Assembly: GCA_002863155.1 (NCBI GenBank) | Contig: PKED01000010.1 | Coordinates: forward strand, 1 to 33,298 | Reading direction: 5' to 3' | Length of the DNA stretch: 33,298 nt | Origin: Sphingomonadaceae bacterium | GTDB lineage: Bacteria > Pseudomonadota > Alphaproteobacteria > Sphingomonadales > Sphingomonadaceae | Shown: piece by piece, positions 17,340-24,180 of the stretch | Numbering within the stretch: position 1 is the first letter of the stretch | How the letters are laid out: every line of letters begins with the position of its first letter | Program-made: the position numbers and the translations under genes | Notes under the pieces: model-generated | Told to the model about the DNA's origin: nothing | What the model saw: the letters and a program-made list of their open reading frames with translations, nothing else | Databases searched by the model: none

Positions 17340-17474
17340 TCAGGCCGACAGCTTCTTGCGGCCGCGCGCGCGGCGCGCGCGCAGGACGTTGCGGCCGCCC
17401 ACCGTCGCCATCCGCGCGCGGAAGCCGTGGCGGCGGGCACGCACCAGATTGCTCGGTTGAAAGGTCCGCTTCAT
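17340..17474 (-). CDS. rpmH: 50S ribosomal protein L34
   Basis: A 44-residue basic protein starting [18 protein letters not shown] and ending [10 protein letters not shown], which is diagnostic of L34. It is the first gene of the rpmH-rnpA-yidD-yidC-engB operon. AGGGA lies a few bases before the ATG. A strong-looking promoter and a terminator-like hairpin both lie within 90 bases upstream (separate entries). Confidence 0.97.
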   Translation of the reverse strand: MKRTFQPSNLVRARRHGFRARMATVGGRNVLRARRARGRKKLSA

Positions 17475-17495
17475 CACTCATTCCCTGATCGACAG

Positions 17496-17521
17496 AAAAA
17501 GGCCGCCCGAAGGAGGCGGCC
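17496..17521 (-). terminator. Intrinsic-terminator-like hairpin in the rpmH leader
   Basis: Read on the minus strand, GGCCGCC (17521-17515) and GGCGGCC (17507-17501) form a perfect 7-bp stem with a 7-base loop, followed by TTTTT (17500-17496). The form is that of a rho-independent terminator. It may end transcripts from the gene at 17559-17873, but it also lies inside the predicted rpmH transcript, 21 bases before the rpmH ATG. Confidence 0.7.
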
Positions 17522-17533
17522 ATTCAAGCGGTT

Positions 17534-17562
17534 CCCATAGGCAAGACCGCATGCCGTGTCAA
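17534..17562 (-). promoter_or_regulatory. Predicted promoter of the rpmH operon
   Basis: On the minus strand, a perfect TTGACA (17562-17557) is followed after exactly 17 bases by TATGGG (17539-17534). The -35 box overlaps the stop codon of the upstream gene. A start near 17527 would place the transcript's 5' end about six bases before the terminator-like hairpin. Confidence 0.6.
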
Positions 17563-17873
17563 TTCGTTCCGAGGCCCGGCCGGTCGGCCTTGTCGCGCGC
17601 GCGCCGCCGTTTCGCGCTGCCCCGGCGCAAACCGATATCGGCATAATGGCCAAGCCTGGGCCAGCGCCGCTTCGCGCGCACGAACGCCCGCTTGGCCCAT
17701 TCCGAATTGCGCAGCATCAGTGCAAGCCCTGCCGCGAATACCGGGATCCCGCCGGGGCCGGGAATGATGCCGACAAAAGGCGACAGAATCACCAGCACCG
17801 CACCAAGCACCGTCAGCGCGGTGCGGGACGCGCGGCTGCGGCGCAGGGGAGGGGCCATCGGCACGCGGGGCAT
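17559..17873 (-). CDS. Small membrane protein of the PGPGW type
   Basis: A protein of about 104 residues with one or two hydrophobic segments around ALTVLGAVLVILSPFVGIIPGPGGIPVFAAGLALML. The PGPGG turn between hydrophobic stretches followed by a basic amphipathic tail (RAFVRAKRRWPRLGHYADI) resembles the putative transmembrane PGPGW family, of unknown function. The ATG at 17873 is favoured over an upstream one at 17924; no strong ribosome-binding site helps the choice. It is divergent from comM and lies directly before the rpmH promoter, which overlaps its stop codon. Confidence 0.7.
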   Translation of the reverse strand: MPRVPMAPPLRRSRASRTALTVLGAVLVILSPFVGIIPGPGGIPVFAAGLALMLRNSEWAKRAFVRAKRRWPRLGHYADIGLRRGSAKRRRARDKADRPGLGTN

Positions 17874-17979
17874 ATGGCGCTCGTGTATTGGATTCACAAG
17901 ACAGGCGGCGCCTGCTTCCCTCAATCTACGAAGCCGTTATGAACAGGCGATTAGCCGGGGCGCGGGGGGCTTTGGAGGC

Positions 17980-19488
17980 ATGGTCGCGATCGTATCGACA
18001 GTGGCGTATCTCGGGCTGGAGGCGCGCAGTGTCGAGGTTCAGGTACAGCTGGCGCCCGGGGTGCCTGCGTTCAACGTGGTCGGTCTTGCCGACAAGGCGG
18101 TCGCCGAAAGCCGCGAGCGGGTCCGCGCGTCGATCGCCGCGCTCGGCCTCGCGCTCCCGCCCAAGCGAATCACCGTCAATCTGTCGCCCGCCGACCTGCC
18201 CAAGGAGGGATCGCATTACGACCTGCCGATCGCGGTCGGGTTGCTGGCGGCGATGGGCGTGATCGATGCGGAAACGCTGGCGGAGTACGTCATCGTCGGC
18301 GAACTCGGGCTCGATGCGCGGATCGCACCCTCGCCGGGTGTCCTGCTCGCCGCGCTGCATGCGTCCGAGCAGGGCAAGGGGCTGGTCTGCCCGGCCGCCC
18401 AAGGGTCCGAAGCCGCCTGGGCGGGCGCGATCGAAGTGATCGCGGCGCCCGACCTGCTGACCTTGCTCAATCACTTCAAGGGGCACGGCCAGCTCGCGGC
18501 GCCCGCCCCCGGCGAGGCCGAGGCGCCCGGCCATGGCCCCGACCTGAGGCAGGTAAAGGGGCAGGAGACCGCCAAGCGCGCGCTCGAGATCGCGGCGGCG
18601 GGCGGGCACAATCTGCTGATGGTGGGTCCGCCCGGTGCGGGCAAGTCGCTGCTCGCGTCGTGCCTGCCGGGCATCCTGCCCCCGCTCGATTCGGCGGAGG
18701 CGCTCGAGGTCTCGATGGTGGCGAGCGTCGCCGGAACGCTCCAGAACGGGCGGCTGACCCGCACGCGCCCCTTCCGGGCGCCGCACCATTCGGCATCGAT
18801 GGCGGCGCTGACCGGCGGCGGGCTGAAAGTGAAGCCTGGCGAAGTCAGCCTGGCCCATCTGGGCGTGCTGTTCCTTGACGAGCTGCCGGAATTCCAGCGG
18901 GCGGTGCTCGATTCGCTGCGCCAGCCGCTCGAGACCGGAACGGTCAGCGTCGCGCGGGCCAATGCGCATGTCACCTTTCCCGCGCGCGTGCAGCTGGTGG
19001 CGGCGATGAACCCGTGCCGATGCGGCCATCTCGGCGATCCCGCGCTGGCCTGTGCGCGCGCGCCGCGTTGTGCCGCCGACTATCAGGCAAAGGTGTCGGG
19101 GCCGCTGCTCGACCGGATCGACCTGCATGTCGAGGTGCAGGCGGTGAGCGCCGCCGACCTTATTCTGCCGCCACCCGCAGAAGGGTCCGCCGAGGTCGCG
19201 GCGCGCGTCGCGGCGGCGCGGGCGGTGCAGCGCGCACGCTATGAAGGGCAGCCCGCGCGCACCAATGCCGAAGCCGAAGGGCCGCTGCTCGACGACCACG
19301 CGACCCCCGACGAGCCGGGACGCAAGCTGCTTGCGCAGGCGGCGGAGGCGATGCGGCTGTCGGCACGCGGCTATACCCGCATCCTGCGCGTCGCGCGCAC
19401 GATCGCCGATCTGGCTGGCGGCGATACGGTCGGTCGGATTCACGTAGCGGAAGCATTGAGTTACCGGCGGCAGGCGCCGCGCAACTAG
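17980..19488 (+). CDS. comM: YifB/ComM-family Mg-chelatase-like AAA+ ATPase
   Basis: A 502-residue AAA+ protein. ComM is a hexameric helicase that promotes branch migration during natural transformation; many bacteria without known competence also carry it. An N-terminal ChlI-like domain (MVAIVSTVAYLGLEARSVEV; FNVVGLADKAVAESRERVR) precedes the ATPase with Walker A GPPGAGKS (216-223), Walker B LFLDELPEF, and a cysteine cluster NPCRCGHLGD...CARAPRC. The C-terminal domain ends with SYRRQAPRN. The ATG at 17980 matches the conserved N-terminus, although GGAGG at 17974-17978 is unusually close to it. The frame upstream is a shadow. Confidence 0.94.
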   Translation: MVAIVSTVAYLGLEARSVEVQVQLAPGVPAFNVVGLADKAVAESRERVRASIAALGLALPPKRITVNLSPADLPKEGSHYDLPIAVGLLAAMGVIDAETLAEYVIVGELGLDARIAPSPGVLLAALHASEQGKGLVCPAAQGSEAAWAGAIEVIAAPDLLTLLNHFKGHGQLAAPAPGEAEAPGHGPDLRQVKGQETAKRALEIAAAGGHNLLMVGPPGAGKSLLASCLPGILPPLDSAEALEVSMVASVAGTLQNGRLTRTRPFRAPHHSASMAALTGGGLKVKPGEVSLAHLGVLFLDELPEFQRAVLDSLRQPLETGTVSVARANAHVTFPARVQLVAAMNPCRCGHLGDPALACARAPRCAADYQAKVSGPLLDRIDLHVEVQAVSAADLILPPPAEGSAEVAARVAAARAVQRARYEGQPARTNAEAEGPLLDDHATPDEPGRKLLAQAAEAMRLSARGYTRILRVARTIADLAGGDTVGRIHVAEALSYRRQAPRN

Positions 19489-19501
19489 GGGGAGAAGTGA
19501 A

Positions 19502-19921
19502 ATGGAGTGGATGTTTCTGCCGATCAAGCGTTATGCCGATTTCCAGGGGCGATCGCGACGGCTCGAATACTGGATGTTCGTGCTCGGCATGTTGATCGCG
19601 ATCACGCTGCTCCTGACGCCCCTGGTGTTCCTGGGGTTCCTCGACGGTCAGTCCGTGGCGTCGCGGGGCGGCCTGTCATTCGGCGTCTTGGCGGTGCTTG
19701 CGCTATTTTACGTGACGATCCTCATTCCCTCGATCGCCGTCCAGGTGCGGCGCTTCCATGATCAGGACAAGAGCGGCTGGCTGATCCTGCTCGGGTTCAT
19801 TCCCTATATCGGCGGGCTGATCCTGCTGGTGTTCATGTGCCTTGAAGGAACACGCGGGCCGAACCGCTTCGGGCCCGATCCGAAGCGGCCGGGCGAAGAC
19901 CTTGATGCGATGTTCAGCTGA
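19502..19921 (+). CDS. DUF805 membrane protein
   Basis: A 139-residue protein with three hydrophobic segments (about 24-50, 60-80, 92-112) and the family blocks FQGRSRRLEYWMF near the N-terminus, VRRFHDQDKSGWLILL in the middle and GPNRFGPDP near the end, which define DUF805 inner-membrane proteins of unknown function. GGGGGAGAAG lies just before the ATG. It follows comM by 13 bases and may be co-transcribed. Confidence 0.9.
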   Translation: MEWMFLPIKRYADFQGRSRRLEYWMFVLGMLIAITLLLTPLVFLGFLDGQSVASRGGLSFGVLAVLALFYVTILIPSIAVQVRRFHDQDKSGWLILLGFIPYIGGLILLVFMCLEGTRGPNRFGPDPKRPGEDLDAMFS

Positions 19922-19966
19922 CGCTTGTATCGGATGGATCGCCGCGTTAAGCGCGCGATCCTACGT

Positions 19967-20051
19967 GCGGGCGTGGTGGAATTGGTAGACGCGCCGGACT
20001 CAAAATCCGGTTCCGCAAGGAGTGTCGGTTCGAGCCCGACCGCCCGCACCA
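19967..20051 (+). tRNA. tRNA-Leu (anticodon CAA)
   Basis: Acceptor arms GCGGGCG (19967-19973) and CGCCCGC (20041-20047) pair fully and are followed by an encoded ACCA. The anticodon stem is CCGGA/TCCGG with loop CTCAAAA, giving anticodon CAA (reads UUG, leucine). A long variable arm and the T-arm sequence GGTTCGAGCC confirm a class II leucine tRNA of 85 bases including CCA. Confidence 0.96.
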
Positions 20052-20097
20052 TCAGCGATCATGGGCAACGATGCGGCATCCGGTGTCGCCTGTCATC

Positions 20098-20115
20098 CGC
20101 TACGCTTGCAATGAC
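20098..20115. repeat. Solo arm of the GTCATTGCGAGC-type repeat
   Basis: CGCTACGCTTGCAATGAC differs by one base from the reverse complement of the left arm of the repeat at 14236-14312. The other arm is missing, so this looks like a degraded or partial copy. Confidence 0.6.
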
Positions 20116-20167
20116 GACCAAGCGTCAAGCAAACAGGCCCTTAGAGCCCGATGGCATTAGCTTGACC

Positions 20168-20240
20168 GTTCGTTTCGAGCGCAGTCGAGAAACAGGCGAC
20201 GAGCGTTGCGCAGGGTGTCTCGACTTCGCTCGACACGAAC
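20168..20240. repeat. Second palindromic repeat (TTTCGAGCGCAGTCGAGAAAC type)
   Basis: The left arm (20168-20194, GTTCGTTTCGAGCGCAG...) and right arm (20216-20240, TGTCTCGACTTCGCTCGACA...) are reverse complements apart from a two-base gap and a few mismatches, with about 21 bases between. It is located after the 3' end of the histidine-kinase gene and could help terminate it. Confidence 0.7.
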
Positions 20241-20276
20241 TGTTGGCGATTTGATTCAACCAAAAGTCATCCGACT

Positions 20277-21653
20277 CTAGCGACGCGGCAGCGTGATCGT
20301 GGCGTCCAGCCCGCCATCGGGGCGGTTGGCCAGCAAAACGTCGCCGCCCGCCTCCCGCGCGATCGCCCTGGCGAGCGCAAGGCCGAGTCCCGCGCCGCCG
20401 GTATCGCGGTTTCGTGACGTCTCAAGCCGGGTGAAGGCGTCGAACACCGCCTCCAGCTTGTCCTCGGGAATGCCCGGCCCTTGGTCGGCGACGACGATCG
20501 CGACATCGGTCTTCGATACCTCCAGCCGCACCGCTGCCATGCCGCCATATTTGACCGCATTCTCGATGAGGTTGCGGACCGCGCGCCGGATCAGCGAGGG
20601 GCGCAGCGAAAGCGTCACCCGCTCCGCGCCTGCAAACGTCACCGGGGCGCCGAGCGCGACGAAATCCTCGACCACCGCATCGACCAGCGCGGCCAGATCG
20701 ACGGTCGTCGCCGCCTCGCTCGGCCGCCCGAGCCGGGCGAGCGACAGGATGTCGTCGAGCGTGCGGTTCATCTCGTCGATCGTGTCGGCCATCCGCGCGC
20801 GATCGTCCTCGTCCTCGACTGATTCGATGCGGACCCGAAGCGCGGCGAGCGGCGTGCGCAGATCATGGCCGATCGCGCCGAGCATCCGGTCCTTTTCGTC
20901 GAGCATCGCCGATACGCGCAGCCGCAGCTGGTTGAACGCCGCGATCACCGCGCGCACGTCGTTCGGTCCGCGTTCGTCGAGCGGCGGCGCGACATCGCCG
21001 GGGCGGTAGCGCCGCGCCGCCGCGGCCAACATCTGGAGCGGGCGCGAAATCCGCCGCGCCGCCCACAGCATCGGCAGCAACACGATGACATAGAGCACCA
21101 GCGTCTGGATGATCAGCGTGCCGAGCAGCAACCGGTCGGGGCGTTGCCACGGCGATCGCTGCACCAGCCAGCCGCGACCGCCGGGCCGTTCGACCGCGAG
21201 GATCAGCTCGGCGCCGAAGCGGACATAGCGCTGTGCCTGGCGGCGACCGAACAGGCGCAGGCGCGGATCGTTGCGATCGATCGGCCGGATCGCCGACACG
21301 ATCCTGCCGGGCTTGATCCCGAGATCGCCAAGCTCGGTGCGCAGTGCCGCCTCGACATCAGCGCGCCTGCTCGTGCTGCCCGCGATCGGATTGGTGGCGA
21401 GCAGCCGGATGCGGCCTCGCGGTTCGGCCTGTTCGAACGGCTGGTTCGGCTGGCGGAAGCGACCGAGCGCGATCCGATCCTCGGCATCGGCGATCCGGGC
21501 GGCGGCCGGGCCGGTGATCGATTGCAGGCGGATCTGGCGACGGGCCTCGAAAATGACCGCAAAGTTGATCGCCTGCGCGACGAACAGCGCCACCGCGACG
21601 AGCAGCGCCAGCTGGCCTGCCAGGCTGCGCGGCCACCGCCGCCACCATGTCAT
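20277..21653 (-). CDS. Sensor histidine kinase (EnvZ-like)
   Basis: A 458-residue inner-membrane kinase: membrane segments near 11-35 and 177-198 flank a periplasmic domain of about 140 residues rich in Arg; then HAMP (ISRPLQMLAAAARRY), a HisKA domain with GHDLRTPLAALR (His263), and an HATPase domain with NLIENAVKYGG (N box), ADQGPGIPED (G1) and GGAGLGLALARAI (G2). All catalytic boxes look intact. It follows the response-regulator gene by 32 bases, so the two form one operon. The stimulus is not evident; the periplasmic domain has no motif I recognise. Confidence 0.93.
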   Translation of the reverse strand: MTWWRRWPRSLAGQLALLVAVALFVAQAINFAVIFEARRQIRLQSITGPAAARIADAEDRIALGRFRQPNQPFEQAEPRGRIRLLATNPIAGSTSRRADVEAALRTELGDLGIKPGRIVSAIRPIDRNDPRLRLFGRRQAQRYVRFGAELILAVERPGGRGWLVQRSPWQRPDRLLLGTLIIQTLVLYVIVLLPMLWAARRISRPLQMLAAAARRYRPGDVAPPLDERGPNDVRAVIAAFNQLRLRVSAMLDEKDRMLGAIGHDLRTPLAALRVRIESVEDEDDRARMADTIDEMNRTLDDILSLARLGRPSEAATTVDLAALVDAVVEDFVALGAPVTFAGAERVTLSLRPSLIRRAVRNLIENAVKYGGMAAVRLEVSKTDVAIVVADQGPGIPEDKLEAVFDAFTRLETSRNRDTGGAGLGLALARAIAREAGGDVLLANRPDGGLDATITLPRR

Positions 21654-21685
21654 CGCGACCGGATCATGGCTGGATCACCCGCGCG

Positions 21686-22420
21686 TCACAAGCGGGCAAC
21701 TTCGCAGGCGAGCGTATAGCCGCCGCCCCAGACGGTCTTGATGATGTCGGGCGTCTTGGGGTCGGTTTCGATCTTGCGGCGCAGGCGGCTGACCTGATTG
21801 TCGATCGCGCGGTCAAAGGCGGCCGCTTCGCGCCCTTGGGTCAGGTCGAGCAGCTGGTCGCGAGTCAGCACCTGGCGGGGCCGCTGGACCAGCGCGAGCA
21901 GCAGGTTGTACTCCCCCGTCGAAAGGGCCACCGATACGCCGTCGCGGTCGACCAGCGCGCGCTCGCCGGTCTTGAGCACCCAGCCGGCAAAGCCGTAAGC
22001 ATTGGCCTCCGGCGTCGCGACCCGGGCGGCGCCCGACGCAGCGCGGCGCAGCACCACCTTTACCCGCGTGGCCAGTTCGCGCGGGGAAAAGGGCTTCACG
22101 ACATAATCGTCGGCGCCCATTTCCAGCCCGACGATCCGGTCGGTCTCTTCGCTGCGCGCGGTGAGCAGGATCACGGGAATCTCGCTTGTCGCGCGGATAT
22201 GGCGGGTAAGGCTCAACCCATCCTCGCCCGGCATCATGATGTCGAGGATCGCCAGATCGATCGCATAGGCGGCTAGCCGCGTCCGCGCGGCCTCCGCGTC
22301 ATGCGCCTGGGTTACGCGGAAGCCCTGCTTGGTCAGGAAATGGGCCAGCGGTTCACGGATCGACCGCTCGTCGTCGACCAGCAGCAGATGGGGGGAACCG
22401 GACATCTGGGGATTAAGCAT
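21686..22420 (-). CDS. OmpR-family response regulator
   Basis: About 244 residues: a receiver domain with acidic pair DDE near the N-terminus, phospho-acceptor Asp in LAILDIMMPGEDG, LLTARSEE and VVKPFSP, followed by a winged-helix domain with DGVSVALSTGEYNLLLALVQ and a final RRKIETDP...GGGYTLACE. It should bind DNA as a phosphorylated dimer. The start is uncertain: ATG at 22420 is used here, ATG at 22405 and TTG at 22441 are alternatives; none has a good ribosome-binding site. The kinase gene follows directly. Confidence 0.92.
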   Translation of the reverse strand: MLNPQMSGSPHLLLVDDERSIREPLAHFLTKQGFRVTQAHDAEAARTRLAAYAIDLAILDIMMPGEDGLSLTRHIRATSEIPVILLTARSEETDRIVGLEMGADDYVVKPFSPRELATRVKVVLRRAASGAARVATPEANAYGFAGWVLKTGERALVDRDGVSVALSTGEYNLLLALVQRPRQVLTRDQLLDLTQGREAAAFDRAIDNQVSRLRRKIETDPKTPDIIKTVWGGGYTLACEVARL

Positions 22421-22450
22421 CGGGTCGATCGGTTCGCGCAAGAGGTTGTG

Positions 22451-22501
22451 CCGGGCGGGCGGGGAGGGGATGTGCCCGCCCGGCGACCGGAGAGGCTCCG
22501 G
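22451..22501. terminator. Two tandem hairpins between the EF-hand gene and the regulator gene
   Basis: CCGGGCGGGC (22451-22460) and GCCCGCCCGG (22474-22483) form a perfect 10-bp stem; CCGGAG (22487-22492) and CTCCGG (22496-22501) form a 6-bp stem with a 3-base loop. No T-run follows on the minus strand. They probably end or attenuate transcription from the EF-hand gene before the regulator gene. Confidence 0.55.
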
Positions 22502-22519
22502 TATGCTGTTGGGTGCCGC

Positions 22520-23290
22520 TTATTGCGGTTCGAGCTGGCTTTCACTGCGCAGCGGACCGTTGCCGCCAAAGCGGCGCCCGCCGAACCGCCCCTGCACGGC
22601 GGCGAGTTCGCCGGCATCGATCACGCCGCTGCGATCGGTGTCGAGCCGGTCGAAGGGGCGATCGAATTCGCTGCGGCTGATCTTGCCGTCGCCGTCGGCA
22701 TCGAGCCGGGCAAGTCGCCCGCCGCCGCCCGTGCGTCCGTCCGCGCTTGCTGGACCGGCCCCGAACGAGCGGCGTGCCGCCATCTCGGCCTGGTCGATCG
22801 TGCCGTCGCGATTGGCGTCGAGCCGGTCGAACGGCGCTTCGAACTCGGCCCGAGTCAGCTGGCCGTCGCCATTGTCGTCGAGCCGGGCGAGCATGCCGCC
22901 GCGCCGCCCGCGCGCCGATCCCGGCGCTGCATCGGCACCCAGCGCCGGGCTGCCCGGCGGGGGCAATGTTGCCGCGAGCGCGCCGCCCGGGGGCGCCTCA
23001 CCCGGCGCGAAGCCCGGGCGGCCGGGGCCACGCGCCGCCCGCAGCCGCTCGCGCGCCGCGCGGCGTTCATCGACCGTCAGCTGGCCGTCCTTGTCCGCAT
23101 CCATCATCTCGAAGCGCCGCGCGGCATCGGCCAGGAACTCGGCGCGCGACACGCTGCCGTCACCATCAGTGTCGCCATGCCGCGCGACCGGCGGCTTGGC
23201 CCGCGGCTGATCGGCCGGAGTCGACTGGGCGCAGGCGGTGCCCGCGATCAGGGTGGTGAACAAAGCCGTGATGACGATCCGCTTTTCCAT
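22520..23290 (-). CDS. Secreted protein with six EF-hand loops
   Basis: A 256-residue protein with a signal peptide (IVITALFTTLIAGTACAQ) and six EF-hand-type calcium loops of pattern DxDxDG: residues 40-51, 64-75, 138-149, 158-169, 197-208 and 217-228. They are arranged as three pairs separated by Pro/Gly/Ala-rich linkers. Position 12 of each loop is Glu, so calcium binding is plausible. The sixth loop reads DTDRSG, with Ser at the fifth position. It should act in the periplasm or outside. AAGGAAG precedes the ATG at a good distance. It lies upstream of the two-component genes on the same strand. No enzymatic domain is visible. Confidence 0.88.
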   Translation of the reverse strand: MEKRIVITALFTTLIAGTACAQSTPADQPRAKPPVARHGDTDGDGSVSRAEFLADAARRFEMMDADKDGQLTVDERRAARERLRAARGPGRPGFAPGEAPPGGALAATLPPPGSPALGADAAPGSARGRRGGMLARLDDNGDGQLTRAEFEAPFDRLDANRDGTIDQAEMAARRSFGAGPASADGRTGGGGRLARLDADGDGKISRSEFDRPFDRLDTDRSGVIDAGELAAVQGRFGGRRFGGNGPLRSESQLEPQ

Positions 23291-23403
23291 ATTGCTTCCT
23301 TGCGCCTGGGTCCGTCGCCCTATCTTGCACGGTGTCGGACGCAGATGTCGCGCGGCTTTGTCATCGAGCAGCGCTTTTGTCGCAATTTGTCGCAAGCGGG
23401 GCG

Positions 23404-24180
23404 TCAGGAAAAAATGGCGACGCTCTGCATCCCCTCGGCGATCAGCTGCCCGTCGGCATTCCAGAGCGCCATCGACTGGCTGGAGCAGCCATTGCGTGCG
23501 TAATCGCTTTTCGCCTTGAGCAGCCACCAGCCGTCGGTCGTCATCGGCGTAGGGGTCAACAGGTTGACGATCCACGTCAGCGAGCTGATCGGCCCCATCT
23601 GCTGGCCGAACAGGCGGATCGCGGCGGGCGGCATGCCGTCGGCGATCGCCAGCACATGCACCATCGGATCGATCCCGCCATGCGCCTTCATCCGCCCCCA
23701 GCGGAGCAGTTCGGCGGGGCCGAATTCGGGTTCCTTGATGTCGAGGAATTCGAAATTCTGGGCGAAAAACCCTTCCGGCCCGCTCCACAGCCTGGTGCCG
23801 GGGGGCGGGGGCACCCGGTCGACAGGCGGGCGCTGGTCGAAATCGACGATCGAGGGCTGGTCGGCCATGAAGACGAAGGTGGCTCGGAGCCCGAGCCCGG
23901 CATCCGACACGACATCGGCCTGGATGAAAGCGGCCGTGCGCCCGCGCCGCAGCTTGGTCGCGGTGACCGTTACGTCGCCCGCCAGCGGACCGATGAACGA
24001 TATCTGCGCCGATCGCAGCGGCGGCAGATCCGGTTCGCTTTGCTGCGCGGCGTGGAGCGCGATCGCCGCCGACAGCCCGCCATAGCTGGTGCGGCCCTGC
24101 ATCCAGTCGGCTGGGATAGTCGCGGCGAACCCGCCCTCAACCGGCTTCATCCCGTTCAAAATCTCGGCAAGCGTCGTCAT
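23404..24180 (-). CDS. Acyl-CoA thioesterase-like (double hot-dog) protein
   Basis: A 258-residue protein with the layout of TesB/thioesterase-superfamily double hot-dog proteins: MQGRTSYGGLSAAIALHAAQQ and LRSAQISFIGPLAGDVTVTA in the first fold; GPISSLTWIVNLLTP and GWWLLKAKSDYARNGCSSQS in the second. Such enzymes hydrolyse acyl-CoA to acid and CoA. Its ATG overlaps the stop of the upstream acyl-CoA ligase gene (ATGA, 24177-24180), so the two are translated together. Catalytic residues cannot be assigned with certainty. Confidence 0.85.
   Translation of the reverse strand: MTTLAEILNGMKPVEGGFAATIPADWMQGRTSYGGLSAAIALHAAQQSEPDLPPLRSAQISFIGPLAGDVTVTATKLRRGRTAAFIQADVVSDAGLGLRATFVFMADQPSIVDFDQRPPVDRVPPPPGTRLWSGPEGFFAQNFEFLDIKEPEFGPAELLRWGRMKAHGGIDPMVHVLAIADGMPPAAIRLFGQQMGPISSLTWIVNLLTPTPMTTDGWWLLKAKSDYARNGCSSQSMALWNADGQLIAEGMQSVAIFS

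Larger units (their letters stand above)
20052..20276. other. Repeat-bearing spacer between tRNA-Leu and the two-component operon
   Basis: No gene is supported. It contains a lone arm of the GTCATTGCGAGC repeat (20098-20115) and a second palindromic repeat (20168-20240), listed separately. No integrase, direct repeat of the tRNA 3' end or other sign of an attachment site was seen. Confidence 0.65.

Noticed and set aside
17926..19527. A 533-residue minus-strand frame opposite comM
   Set aside because: Its translation is an Arg/Gln-rich shadow; comM carries intact Walker motifs and a conserved N-terminus.
19967..20276. tRNA-Leu as an integration site for a mobile element
   Set aside because: No integrase gene and no repeated tRNA 3' end were found nearby; the spacer holds only palindromic repeats.
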